From: Paralvinella palmiformis
Taxonomy: Eukaryota; Annelida; Polychaeta; Terebellida; Alvinellidae
NCBI GenBank assembly: GCA_025642065.1
Contig: JAODUP010000126.1
Location: forward strand, 128,501-192,500
Direction of reading: 5' to 3'
DNA: 64,000 nucleotides
Shown: positions 1-11,603 of the stretch, one piece after another
Numbering within the stretch: position 1 is the stretch's first letter
How the letters are laid out: the number at the start of each line of letters is the position of its first letter
The notes under the pieces: model-generated
Told to the model about the DNA's origin: nothing
Databases searched by the model: none
What the model saw: only the letters and a program-made list of their open reading frames with translations
Program-made: the position numbers and the translations under genes

Positions 1-39
<39 letters not shown>

Positions 40-80
40 TAACAAGACAGACAGACAGACAGATACACACACACACACAT
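1..80. repeat. TA / GACA / AC compound microsatellite
   Basis: A TA array (about 5-38) is followed by a short GACA tetranucleotide run and an AC run. It lies in the ANAPC1 intron downstream of the last exon seen. No function is inferred. Confidence 0.95.
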
Positions 81-158
81 ACATTGATTAGCTTTATAAT
101 GTATACATATAAGTAAAGAATAGTAAATGTTTTACAGATAATCTTAACACAGATTAAC

Positions 159-616
159 CTGTTAGGAGCGCCCTCTGTCCAAAGATGATCAATACAGATC
201 TCCGGAATGAGAGGTTCTCTGACTTCAGTCAAAGTTGAGTCAACGCAGCTGCCACTGAGAGATACTGGAGTCCTGCCAAGACTCCCCGATGGTGAAGACT
301 TATACTGTGGTGATGGCGTCTGGAGCCTATAGAAGCTGGCACTTCCCTGGAGTCCGGGAGATGGCGAATGGCTGTGAGCGAGTCGTGACAGTGATGGACT
401 ACTTATCTTGGACTGATAATCGGATGGCGAGTTTAGTTTACTCTTCGAGTGGATGCGCAACAGCGGCGAGCTGAATGATGGCGAATGATTGGAGATGGTG
501 AGACGAGAGAAGCCGCTCGTTGACTGAGCGTGGCCAGGTGTTAAGCCTACTCCCTCTTGCATCACGCTCTCTGTTCCACAGTCCATAACCAGTACACCCA
601 TGGCATTATGGGCTTC
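159..616 (-). CDS. ANAPC1: ANAPC1 coding exon 8 (Ser/Pro-rich loop)
   Basis: 458 bases from acceptor CTCCGCAG|GAAG to donor AACAG|GTTAAT, phase 0 start and phase 2 end. It opens with EAHNAMGVLVMDCGTES and passes into a disordered Ser/Pro stretch with many SP sites (ISNHSPSFSSPLLR, SHSPSPG, QTPSPQY, GRTPVS). It ends with EPLIPEICIDHLWTE, a near-exact match to the end of the vertebrate APC1 loop. In vertebrates this loop carries the CDK/PLK1 sites that relieve autoinhibition of CDC20 binding. The density of SP/TP sites here implies the same control (inference). Confidence 0.93.
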
Positions 617-2029
617 CTGCGGAGAATGTGGACACCGTGACATACAACAGGATATATTATCATAAAAATGTACATCATGATATAATAAACCTCTCCCGAT
701 CAGGACACACTCTCGTATATTTTCTAAAACAAAATCTACTGACAATGCACATTTACTAGTTTCCTGGACAGATTTAACTTTATGTTCATTTGGAAATGTT
801 ATTATTTAGTATCATGAAATACCTAAATGTTGACGAAAAATACGCCATATATAAGATGAAATGGAAAATATTGTTGTTTAATGTCCATTTTTGTGCTAAA
901 TGGACCAAATGACCTTTTAATGCAATGAGGTTATGTAAATGATAGAATCTGAACCTAGCTGATATATTTCTGGGGTTAACTGCCTTAGAAGATAAGCTAT
1001 GAAGACACTTCTACATATATGATTTAAATGGCGTCGTACTAATCATATTATCAGGAATTTTTACTTTCAATGTCTAAATATTGTTCAAAATAATAAATAC
1101 ATGCAAATTAATTTAAATCTTGAATTCCGAAATAATTTAATAAAACTATTGCAATCAAAAATGATAGCCTGTCATAAATTCATATTAATATCTTCTATAC
1201 AAATTCAAGACAAATAGATGTATGTTTTCTAAAGGATTCCCTAAATCTGATATAACAGGGGATTATTACATCAAGGCATGAAATATGCATCTATCCAGCA
1301 ACTGTGGTGGTTGTTAGGCTGGCTACTAATGCCTGTTAATAGACTGGCATAATCATGTGCTATAAACACATTATTTTTCACTGATTATTGTTCTCAAATG
1401 GTTATGTTTAGCAATATGAAATAAATAAATCAACAATATTTGTTTACAGAAATGTGATTGTCCAGTACCTCCGACCTATGTATCAATCTCAAAGGATATA
1501 AAATATCAAACATACTTAATCAACAGTGTATAATCAGCTTCATACATATGTTAGACATTGTTGATAATTGATCTTTAACTTTGTCCAAAATAAAAGGCAT
1601 TGATACAGTCAATGCTAAGTGAACTGATCTGTTCCTAAATTTAAGTAGACAATTCATATTATGCCACCTTTATTAATTGATTTAGACTGTGAACTTACTC
1701 TACACCCTGTTCTATATTTTTTTCTCCATTGGAATTCATCAATTTCAACAACTCCTTTTTGGATTCTGGGTATACTGAGAATTACATTATTTGTTTGTAC
1801 TAATTATAAACTCTAGAGCAATACCTCAGTCTTGGCGGCTCTAACTGTCCACACTGAATGTGCTTTGAGCAATTTGTCATATGTAACAAGTAATGGTGGC
1901 TCTTCACTGCTAAAAACAATCTGTTGAGACGTATCTGTCACAAATGACACTTTACCAGAACTACCTGTAAAATAATGTATGCACTTAATATACAAATAAT
2001 TGATTACATGACAGTAGCCAAAATAACTA

Positions 2030-2065
<36 letters not shown>

Positions 2066-5000
2066 TTAGAACAAATAAATACCCCCAGTTCTACAAATAA
2101 CAGGTGTTGCTTCTTCTAATGGATGCATCACGCTGAACAGAATAGGAAGATTCTTGTTATCTCTGGAATAAAAAGTTAGCAGAATTTATCAGATATACCA
2201 AGTCTCAATTAGGACATATAATATAGGGACAAATCTTTAAAAAAATCCTTACAAACAGGTAAAAACTGTACACCATATACGTAATTTGAAAATCATATAG
2301 TCTTCCCTCTGAATGATAGCTAAACTGCTATGCTACAACATGGTATAATTTTTTTCCATGTGAGAAACTGCGGCAGTGCACATGAGAGTCCACCTTCCTT
2401 GTTATGTTTTATGAAAGTTTAAAATATTTTCCACCAAATAATATCGTCACGTGGTCTAGCACTTTGCTATGCAATTATCAGGTATATAATTTACTTCTGA
2501 TGAGTTTACATAAGAAATATTTACATTTACGATGCTTATTAACAATTTATGAGATGTGATATGATTGTACTGGGAGCTATATTCTGTTATGTAGGGAATG
2601 TTACTGTGCTGACAGCCATTAATATAAATTTGTCTTATTATTCCATGCAACAGATTGTTTTTTTGGTTGCTGATAAATTCCTTCAGATGTTCTAGCATTT
2701 ATTTTACCTGTGTCTGTGGTAGGAAAGGTGCATAAGTACATTCACAGAAAATAATACATTTACATGAGTACCCACTTCTTTGGAGTCTTTGCCACATCAG
2801 ATGCTTGACTCGCAACCAACCTCTCTATTAATAGACCTCTCTTAATACTCCAAACACTGGAAATCTGAAATACACAACAACAACAACAACAAATATTTTA
2901 AACACAGAGCACACACATCTACAGCCATTGGAAATGTGAAGTAGAGAACAATAAAAAAACATGTGAAATGCATAACACCAAACACAGTATATGTGAAACA
3001 TAAAATAATAACAAACACCAGAAAAATGTGATTGTCATCTGTACTATACCTCAAAAGGTAATGTACTGCTGTAGTTCTGACCATCTGTTGTGAATACTGA
3101 TAATGTACTTGACTGAGCCACACACACTCCTTGTTGACATCTGGCTGGTATGGTATTAGTATCTGTCAATGACATCAGAGTTGATCAAATTAATGACAGT
3201 CTTTAAAATTACATGAATTTGATACTCATATAATAATAATAAAAATATAGATTTAATAAAGCATATTTGATATAATTTAGGGGGAAATACAATAATATTG
3301 TTTTTCAACATTAATAATGAATATATGAACAATAAACAAATTTATTAGGTGTATTTTCTCCATTATCTTTCAAATCCAGATTTAATCATGATAACTGTCA
3401 TGATTATTTAATCTGATGCTCTAATTAGTGACATGATCACAAAGACTTGTCATTATTATCAAGATATGTGAGTGTGTGTAATTGAACAGAATGGTAAATG
3501 AGGCGATGTAAAGAAAGGCCATAGAAGCCACATCAAAGGAAAACGATTACAGCAAACAATGTGTTAATTACTTCTAAAGTTGGCACATGGGAACTACTAA
3601 AAAACTACTTTAAACAGTATTATAGAAATTACTATACAGCAGGAGACAACCTGAAGTGGCCATTGTTACCTATCATCATACAGCGGGTGACAACGTCCTG
3701 GGATTAAATAGACCATGCCATTATTACCAAATCATTCAAGAAGTGCTCTATCAGCAATGACTTAGATGGCACGGAAGATGATGTATTATGAGATGAACAG
3801 TATGATAAATCTGACACCAACTCCAACAAAGGTGATGCTGTGCATGATGACACACGAACAGATACAACAGATGTTCAGTGAAGAGAGTGATGATGATGAA
3901 TTTTTTGGTTTTGAATCAGTATTGCTTACATACGAGTGCCACTTATAATTATATGCAAGTATATATGGTAATCAAAGATCCTTCTAGCATTCAACTACTA
4001 TGAACTCTTCACAACGTGCAAGATACTATTGCTAAATGGCAGGAAAATTATTTAATTGAAGGCTATAATTCTCAGATATAATAAAGTTATTACAGAACTA
4101 TGTTTATTATCTATCTGACCAACATTTATCTTTGCTTCCTCATCATTCTAGACCAAACAATAATAAAAAATGTCATCAGATTGATTCACTAAATGATACC
4201 TTGAAAATCCAGTGCCTTAATAAATTCCTGGATCATTTCCATGGCGAATGCCTTCCACCATATGTACATAAACAAACTTTCAATCCTGGGACTTGATTGA
4301 AACTTATTATAGATAATAAATTGACAGTTAAAGATCTTTACTGGTAGTCCCCCCCCTCATACAATTACTACCATAAATAACGATTATGTCTGTTAACATC
4401 TAGCCTACGTTTACACCCCCCTGGTTACTCCTTTGATGTTTAATTTTGTATTTGTGTGAATGCGTAATTAAAAAAGCAAACTTTCTAGTATGATACATCC
4501 AACCAAGGTGTACAATATCATTATCTGTACATTTACCTTATTTAAGACTTGGACCATTTACTAACCAACTCTAAATCTGATCACATTTCACTGACTAGAT
4601 TAGTTTAAACCACTGATTGATTGCTGAGTATCTGGCGAATAGACCTTGTCAATTAAACTAGTGACCTCTGACAGCAGGATTTACAACTACTATAATCAAG
4701 TGGTAAACACAACCTGTAACTCGCAGAGTCTGGATCAACATTCCTTTTCAGTGTGTACGTGAGATGTGTTTGTATATTTTAGCGATCATTGCAGATGATA
4801 ATACTCCACGAATCCAACAGTCAGTAAAGGAAAATGAAAGATAAGGTGATATTTTGTATATTTCTATTCAAAGAAGATTGATTTACTAAACAAAATAGAT
4901 TAAATTGGAAGTTCTATCTGGTAGTTCGTAGAACACATTTCCTGTGTACAAGCGGATTGCCGTAATTGTAGCGAAAGTTTATGTATAGCCAGTGGCTTTC

Positions 5001-6655
5001 CCATAGCGTATTTTTCAATACACATCTTTGGCCATTTATAATAATATCAAAAATGGACAACACAGTTGTAATACTATCAATTTACCAAGATAAATTCAGA
5101 GATATCTTCAATGATTTGTTTTATTTGTGGTCATTTTTCGTGTAGCATTGTCTAGCAGTAGACTCATGGCGCATGCGCATGTCAGTGATAATGTGCCGGC
5201 ATAGATGGCATAATTATATTAAACAACTGGGTGTGCTATTTGGATCGAAAATACTCATCAAATCGGAGACACTGTGTTACACAAAATTATTCTGCTGTTC
5301 TGAGCTGTACTCCAAAGTGTAAAAACCTATGAAAATTAGCTGGTAAGGTCTATTGCAAACACCAAATCAAATTGATCAGGTCACCTCAAGAAATGGAGAA
5401 CAGTCATACACATCGCATTCAAAGAACTACAGAATGAACATTTCAAACACAAGATACTTATTTTGGTGCCAAGCCCAGCAAATTTGTGGGACTCTGACAA
5501 TGGCATGCTGTGGAAGCAACTCTTGGAGTGACTTAAAACACTTATTAAGCACCATTCCTTCATATAAAACACCAATAACATACAGCAATTAAAAACCTTA
5601 TAAAAGAGATACCCCCCCTCCATAATTTCTCATCAGATTTACACAAATGAGACTTGTCATACAATTAGTGAAAATCCATGAAATAGCAGAGAATTCTCAC
5701 TCCTGGTTAACTGAAATGATAAATTACTTAATACAAATTCAAACCTACCAGGATCCTCTCCTGTAGCCAGATCAGGATCTGAAACCCAATCCAGAGGCAA
5801 GTAAAATGAGCACCAAAGAGCCTGTACAGAAATAAAACATAATCATCAATTAACAAACACACACATGCACACACACGCACGCACGCACACACACACTACT
5901 TACCTCATGCACTGCTGAGTCGGCTGTAAAACTTTTGATAATCTTACGAGCATTATCTGTTGTACCACGGCTCCATACAACGAGCTGATTATCTATATAT
6001 AGCTCTTCTTCACAAGGATCAATTCCGAGACGGCTATTGGCTCTGAGCCGCCAGAAATCTTTCTGTAAACAAAATTCAAGTACCTTGTGTTTAGCCAACA
6101 ATATTGCTGGGAACAAATCAGCTAGCTATGTTACTTCTGGAGAAATCATTTCAAAATAAGCCACATTTAGAAATAAGTGAATAATTATACTATATTTACA
6201 CCCAGAACATTTTGAAGAAATATGAATGAAGCTTTTCACTAATTAAAATGAGAGGCTAGAAAAAGACAAAAACTGCAGAATGTTACAGAATCATAAACAA
6301 AATATTAATTCACATTCAGAATCAAGAATAATGATGGTTATTTAAAACAGAGATTAGAATTAACCCAATTACAGTTTTGAAACCTATATATATAAATATA
6401 TATATATATATACACATAGAGATATATATATTGTGTGTACATCCATGCGAGTATGTGTATGCCCACAAGTGTTTTTACCTTTCCACCATCCTTTACTCTG
6501 ACTTCCTTTATAGCCTTGTGTAGTGTAATACCCTGTTCGTTTAATCCTTCTAATAATCCACCGAGACCATTTTGTTGTGGAACATTCCCAGGATGGTAAG
6601 CACTGTGTTGCCGGCCATATGGAATGAATTCCTCAACATGCAATGCACATATCAT
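159..6655 (-). CDS. ANAPC1: Anaphase-promoting complex subunit 1, N-terminal part (8 exons, continues past left edge)
   Basis: APC1 is the largest scaffold subunit of the anaphase-promoting complex, the nuclear/cytoplasmic E3 ubiquitin ligase that triggers mitotic exit. Eight exons join in phase: 6655-6479, 6062-5904, 5821-5749, 3162-3050, 2864-2776, 2162-2083, 1964-1825 and 616-159. Together they give 1289 coding bases, 429 codons plus two bases. All introns are GT-AG. Landmarks in the family order are EFIPYGRQH (residues about 9-17), EEELYIDNQLVVWSRG (about 79-94), ALWCSFYLPLDWV (from 113), GLLIER, FSVMHPLEE, VTYDKLLKAHSVWTVR, a Ser/Pro-rich loop rich in SPS motifs in exon 8, and PEICIDHLWTE near its end. 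Vertebrate APC1 has the same blocks in its N-terminal WD40-like propeller, whose Ser-rich loop is phosphoregulated in mitosis. The remaining roughly 1,500 residues (PC repeats and C-terminus) would lie off the left edge. Identification is from remembered family sequence and strict phase agreement. Confidence 0.95.
617..1824 (-). other. ANAPC1: ANAPC1 intron 7 (1.2 kb)
   Basis: AT-rich intron. I see no repeat family, exon or structured element in it. Confidence 0.85.
1825..1964 (-). CDS. ANAPC1: ANAPC1 coding exon 7
   Basis: 140 bases from acceptor TTTTACAG|GTAG to donor GAG|GTATTG, phase 0 end. It encodes KVSFVTDTSQQIVF, then VTYDKLLKAHSVWTVRAAK, matching the propeller strand with the HSVWTLR motif of APC1. 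A perfect AC array (2032-2063) sits in the preceding intron. Confidence 0.95.
2083..2162 (-). CDS. ANAPC1: ANAPC1 coding exon 6
   Basis: 80 bases, one base plus 26 codons plus one base, from acceptor TATTCCAG|AGAT to donor GGGG|GTATTT. It encodes NLPILFSVMHPLEEATPVIC, matching the TMFSMLHPLDEISPLVC block. Confidence 0.94.
2776..2864 (-). CDS. ANAPC1: ANAPC1 coding exon 5
   Basis: 89 bases from acceptor ATTTCAG|ATTT. It encodes ISSVWSIKRGLLIER, matching the VANVWPTKYGLLFER block. Only the weaker donor GAA|GTGGGT gives the phase-2 end that exon 6 needs; the nearby TGG|GTACTC would shift the frame. Confidence 0.88.
3050..3162 (-). CDS. ANAPC1: ANAPC1 coding exon 4
   Basis: 113 bases. It starts with the two bases that complete the Asp codon split across intron 3 and ends in phase 0 at GAG|GTATAG. 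It encodes CQQGVCVAQSSTLSVFTTDG then STLPFE, matching the propeller strand CICILQSS...SLPFQ of vertebrate APC1. Confidence 0.94.
3163..5748 (-). other. ANAPC1: ANAPC1 intron 3 (2.6 kb)
   Basis: This is the longest intron in view. It is AT-rich, with no recognisable repeat family or coding exon. Frames of 60-80 codons at 3766-3948 and 5353-5623 resemble nothing known and are treated as chance. Confidence 0.8.
5749..5821 (-). CDS. ANAPC1: ANAPC1 coding exon 3
   Basis: 73 bases, phase 0 start and phase 1 end, acceptor TGTACAG|GCTC and donor CCTG|GTAGGT. It encodes ALWCSFYLPLDWVSDPD and an acidic end, matching the ALWCDF block of APC1. Confidence 0.94.
5904..6062 (-). CDS. ANAPC1: ANAPC1 coding exon 2
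   Basis: 53 codons, phase 0 to 0, acceptor TTTACAG|AAAG and donor GAG|GTAAGT. It encodes KDFWRLRANSRLG, then EEELYIDNQLVVWSRG and SFTADSAVHE, a strong match to the first propeller strands of APC1. A GCAC/AC microsatellite (5858-5898) lies immediately after the donor. Confidence 0.95.
6380..6432. repeat. TA-rich microsatellite in ANAPC1 intron 1
   Basis: Interrupted TA array. Translation through it produces a false C-terminal extension of exon 1. Confidence 0.9.
6479..6655 (-). CDS. ANAPC1: ANAPC1 coding exon 1
   Basis: 59 codons, phase 0 end, donor AAAG|GTAAAA. The ATG at 6655 is the first Met after an upstream in-frame stop. It gives MICALHVEEFIPYG, which resembles the vertebrate MIAARDLQEFVPFG segment. 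In-frame bases just upstream read CYEAERE, resembling residues that precede that Met in vertebrates, so the true start could lie in an earlier, unseen exon. Confidence 0.88.
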
Positions 6656-7124
6656 CTCCCTCTCTGCCTCGTAGCAATCCAGTGTGACAGCAGTATCGAT
6701 GTTGACACAACGTCAAAATGCTACAGGTTAGAGACAAATCTGGCAGACTGCAGGATAGACCTTTGGCTTTCTGAAATCGTCAAATTAACAGGATATTAAC
6801 AATGATAATAACATGCATCTTATTGTTGTATAATAATTATTGGTAAAGGATTCATGACAGTTTAATCAAATGTTTCACTTAAACAAAGACTGTCAACAAC
6901 CACTCATGAAAATGAAGGGTTCAAGATCAAAAGGAACTAAATAGTGGCCACAGTATGAAGATTACACTATTCTTATTGTTACCATGTTTAAAAATAACAA
7001 TACACTGTTAATTAAGTAAATGTTATTTATTTGTATTCTTTAGTGGTTTTATTGGAGGCTACCCCCCCCCCCCCTCTTTTTGTGTGTGTATGCTTAACGA
7101 TGGAATTTGGGATTTAAGAACAAG
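6656..7124 (-). promoter_or_regulatory. Presumed ANAPC1 5' UTR / promoter region
   Basis: The sequence immediately upstream of the ANAPC1 start should hold the 5' UTR and promoter if translation starts at 6655. I see no CpG-rich block, TATA box or conserved element, only AT-rich DNA and a C homopolymer near 7064-7074. Placement rests on gene orientation alone. Confidence 0.35.
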
Positions 7125-7280
7125 CAAGGCAAGGTTTTCTCCACAGAACATGCCATATATTCTAAATTTATTTAGAATTAGTCTCTGTGGGGAAGCTATA
7201 AATTACAGACCATATGCGTCTCCCTCACTTGAGGTTGCCAGCCATGTTAAAAACTGCCATTTCGGCCATTATTGAATTAT
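7125..7280 (+). mobile_element. SINE family A, 5'-truncated copy
   Basis: This shares a long block with 12970-13225: AAGGTTTTCTCCAC, then TCTAAATTTATTTAGAATTA, ATTACAGACCATA, CGTCTCCCTC and a GTTAAAAACTGCCAT end. The tRNA-like head present at 12970 is missing here, so it is a 5'-truncated copy of a tRNA-derived SINE body. Confidence 0.75.
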
Positions 7281-8281
7281 GAGAAAAAAATAAAAATGGG
7301 CACTGTGCAACAAAACCACAAGAAAGATGAGCATGTGGTCATTTATCTAGTTGTGCTTAGATCTGGATTAATTTAAACAAAGTGCCTACACATACATGTG
7401 AGGATGCATGCATCTGTTTTTTGCATCGATAATGGCTAATTAGCAGTTGGAGCAATGGATTCAAAGTGATATGATTTACAAACTGCCATTAGCAAATATG
7501 AACAAGACAAGTTAGTTAACCTAGCTATATCAGCCTAGTTCTAGGTTAATAGAAAAAGCAGAGGAAGCACTCCACTAATGTCAGCAAAATGCCCAACGAA
7601 GATCTAATTTTTGGTGAAATCATTTGCTGCTGCATCCATGAAATGAAATAAAAGGGAAAACATAACTGGTTGTATTGTTGTCTTTTTTTCTCTCTAATTT
7701 ATATATTTTACATTTAGTGAGTGTTATTGTATAAATGTTTTATATAAACCGTAGGGGCTATTAAGCCGATCCGGCCATTAAGCCGAGGATGTTTTTAGGC
7801 CTAAAATGTCATTGATTTATGGTGTTACCGTCCAATAAGCCGACCTAAGAATCTGAACCTTTTCCCTGCAGTATTTCCAGGTGACGTTTTGAATGCAGAA
7901 AATAATTTTGTTTTCATAATTCGTTTTTCTTACCAATGTCATGTGTTTTGTATACTGTCAATAGATCCAAGGCAAATTATAACGATCATTTACACAAATT
8001 GTTAGCGCATATGTTGGACCTCAAACTTAAATTAATAGCGTCATTAAACAATCAATGAACCGTATATGAAGTCAATGACTTAGAAATAATTAGACATATT
8101 GTCAATTATTAGATATACTGAGCCTTTGATTGTAAGTTTTGGTGACTAACGTGGCAATAACCAAGACAATGTAAATTATTGGTATATATGAGGTTAGTTA
8201 ATAACTATAACTCTCTATTGAAAATATATAAATTATCCTCTCATTAGTATAAATATGCCCATATAAAATATATATATAATA
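7281..8281. other. Non-coding; repeated ATTAAGCCGA motif near 7757-7845
   Basis: There is no gene here. A short motif like GGCCATTAAGCCGA occurs twice side by side at 7757-7789, again at 7831-7845 and, degraded, at 8677-8692. The rest is AT-rich DNA without recognisable features. Confidence 0.5.
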
Positions 8282-8345
8282 ATAATAATGATTATTTAAT
8301 AAAGCGCCCTTACTAGCAGGAGCCATTCAAAGGCGCTGTACAAAT
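8282..8345 (-). mobile_element. LINE 3'-tail fragment
   Basis: The motif TAATAAAGCGCCCTTACTAG and the following AGGAGCCATTCAAAGGCGCT are nearly identical to the 3' end of the LINE remnant at 36735. Read on the minus strand this is a LINE 3' UTR ending in an ATT-rich tail. Confidence 0.75.
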
Positions 8346-9174
8346 ATTATTTGTATATAGGGGCACCCTAATGTCTATGCTGCCAAACGAATGAGATACA
8401 ACAATTTTGGGTATGGTAAGTCTTAGGTACGAGTTGTTGTGTTACAGACGCTGCCTTTGTCATGAAATGCGCCACTGAGTCAAACAATGTTTATCCATAA
8501 TTACAAAAATCAGATAATTCCACATATAAATATTGATTTTCATTATAAAGCCATGTATAATTATCATCAACATGAGTTTAAATCAAAATGACGATTGATG
8601 TCCGTTTGCATCTAGATCTAGACCGGTGCTAACACACTAAAATATTTTCTCCCAATGACTGGATTTCTTGACACTGGCCATTAAGCCAACTCCCCAAAAT
8701 GTTGACACAAATATCGGCTGGATTTAATAAAGTCTATGTGACAACTATCATTAGGCTACATAGACCTATAAACACCAATGTTTAAAACTATAATTTACAC
8801 ATAATATTTATAATTTGCAGGTGTTATATATATATTCTACATATAAATCTGGACCTTGTATTTCATGATTGGGCAGTGGTTTGTATTATTTCATATCTTA
8901 TCATTTACTTTATTTTGACATTTTACTACAATACAGCTTTGGGTCAATTAATCAGTTAGATGGCTACTAAATTTGGTATTAGAGCTTATGTATATCAACA
9001 TGTACTCTTAGATCCCAGACTATGGGTCTAAACGTGCGTAGCCACTGCCTAATTTTAATGACTACTAAAATGATAGTAAAGTGATCAATTGTGCATAACA
9101 AATGTAAGAATCTGGGAATATAAGAATGAGGTAGTGTCCAATTTGAGTTACTAGCCTAACTAACACTAACAGAG

Positions 9175-9910
9175 ATGACTCACGTCGATCTCGGCCCACC
9201 TATTTGGTTGTTAAAGTGGCATTCCTATGTTTTGTTGTGTATAATTATATGGCCAGCCTAGTTAAATATATGTGTGTTTGTGTACAAAAATAAAATGTTA
9301 CTTGAATATCTATGTGCTTTTACGTTTTCTAATTATAATGTCTATGTCGGCTCTAGCATTGTTTTATTGAACAGATTGTTGCTGTTGGGCGTGTTTGAGT
9401 TGTGCGTGTAAATAAAGTTGGTGCAGGAAGTCATAGTCGTTTCACTCAATACAGTAAAACATTGGAATATGTGTCTACAGTCGGGTGGTAGTCAATATGC
9501 AGATGATCTTCGGCTTCTGGGCAGAATACGAAAACAGCGACCGCTCTGCCCAACAGCTCCTCCGAGCATATACCTGCCTATACGGACCATGAGTGTAGGC
9601 CTATGTGGGTGGCCTGTTATTCAGTATTGTTATTGAAAATAAACTGTTTGATATTTATATTATTCCAATAGCCTACACTGTAGGCCTGATATATATCCGC
9701 GACATACAAACACGCATCTACAAATAACACTTTAATGCAATACGGGTCAAGATCAACATATAATTATGATACCCACATCGATCTCGGCCCATTGGGATTA
9801 TGGTGTGAGCAACTATTTTAATGTTAATCTCTTGGAATACCTGGCCCGAGATGGACGTGGGCAGAGGTCGACATGGGCCGAAGTCGACGATGGCCGAGAT
9901 TGACGGACCC
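9175..9910. repeat. 16-bp motif GGGCCGAGATCGACGT: two inverted single copies and a 4-unit array
   Basis: The array at 9843-9907 has four degenerate 16-bp units around GGCCGAGATCGACGTG. The reverse complement (CGATCTCGGCCCA) stands alone at 9186-9198 and 9779-9791. The single copies and the array therefore face each other. There is no coding frame. The arrangement resembles subterminal repeats of a DNA element, but no element ends were found. Confidence 0.55.
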
Positions 9911-10429
9911 CACAGACATCATCTGTCAGCCACCATCAGAAATCAGACAATGTTAATTCATAATCTGATAATCATAAAGCCTTAAACTTAAAGGCAATAT
10001 TTTATGACCTAAAAGGCTAAATCCATATCAGTACGTTTTATTTTTCCAGAGATTTAGTTCTTAGATCTAACTAGTAACTAAGACTCGGTAACTGAGTAAG
10101 TCACGAACATACTAACTTAGTAACTAGATCTAACTTGACTAACTCACTCAGTAACGAGTAATGAAAATAATCACACCAGACCAGTCAACAAAATAGTCAT
10201 TGTTATGACGATACGTAATAGATAAACATTCATTTTACGACAAAAGACTTCAGTTAATAAAATAATAAGTGAATACAAAAAGAAGCAATAAAATCAAAAT
10301 AACGTTCTCCGTTTTAGAACTCATACCTCCCGCTAAATTAATGGTAGATGATTATTGAGCGATAATAGAAGGAAAGTGTTTTATTCGTCCCAAAAGAAAG
10401 ACGTCCCAGTACTAGTCAGTCACACACCA

Positions 10430-10555
10430 GCGCGCGTACACACACACGCGCACACACACACACACGTTTTTCAAACACGAAACCAACAATGAGTAAATAA
10501 TGTACTAACAGGTTGACAAGCAAATTAAATATGATAGAATTGTAATATGTCTTCA

Positions 10556-10586
<31 letters not shown>

Positions 10587-10590
10587 CGGA
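10430..10590. repeat. AC/GC and TA microsatellites
   Basis: An AC array with interspersed CGCG (10430-10465) and a TA array (10557-10586). Open frames crossing them are artefacts. Confidence 0.9.
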
Positions 10591-10954
10591 ACTGGCCGGG
10601 TTACAGACACTTCGCCACTCGTGAAGCAATTATGACCCATACACCATTCGTTTATAAATTAATATTAGTTTATTGTACTTGACATTTGAAGGTTAATAAA
10701 ATTAAATTGATTAAATCCAATATACCACTCGGACACCCCACACACATATTATATTACTTTTATACTCATGCACAAGAGACTCATTTTACACTTTCCTGTT
10801 TTGTTTTTTATTGTATGTTTAAATATGTAATGATAATCTACACCAAATGTGTTAATAGGTAGGCAGGTTTTAGTGTGGGAATGACAGATTATGGAAAATA
10901 TATAGGACCTATGGATGTGATGGGTTTTTAATGATTTTGTATGTCTGGTAATAT

Positions 10955-11602
10955 GTCATAATTCATGTGTATATATGTCGTCATTTCATTTATCTGTATA
11001 TGTGTCATAATTCATGTGTATATATGTCGTCATTTCATTTATCTGTACATGTGTCATAATTCATGTGTATATATGTCGTCATTTCATTTATCTGTACATG
11101 TGTCATAATTCATGTGTATATATGTCGTCATTTCATTTATCTGTACATGTGTCATAATTCATGTGTATATATGTCGTCATTTCATTTATCTGTATATGTG
11201 TCATAATTCATGTGTATATATGTCGTCATTTCATTTATCTGTACATGTGTCATAATTCATGTGTATATATGTCGTCATTTCATTTATCTGTACATGTGTC
11301 ATAATTCATGTGTATATATGTCGTCATTTCATTTATCTGTATATGTGTCATAATTCATGTGTATATATGTCGTCATTTCATTTATCTGTATATGTGTCAT
11401 AATTCATGTGTATATATGTCGTCATTTCATTTATCTGTATATGTGTCATAATTCATGTGTATATATGTCGTCATTTCATTTATCTGTACATGTGTCATAA
11501 TTCATGTGTATATATGTCGTCATTTCATTTATCTGTATATGTGTCATAATTCATGTGTATATATGTCGTCATTTCATTTATCTGTACATGTTTCATTATT
11601 TA
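10955..11602 (+). repeat. 49-bp minisatellite, about 13 units
   Basis: The unit begins GTCATAATTCATGTGTATAT and ends TTATCTGTAYATGT. Units are nearly identical, differing mostly by C/T at one site (TGTACATG versus TGTATATG), with no length variation except in the last unit. 49 is not a multiple of three, yet all three forward frames stay open over the last units. The array ends inside the LINE remnant that starts at 11604. Confidence 0.95.
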
Positions 11603-11603
11603 T

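Noticed and set aside
5353..5623. Overlapping 79- and 80-codon frames in ANAPC1 intron 3
   Set aside because: No similarity to ANAPC1 or known domains, antisense to each other, and exons 3 and 4 join in phase without them.
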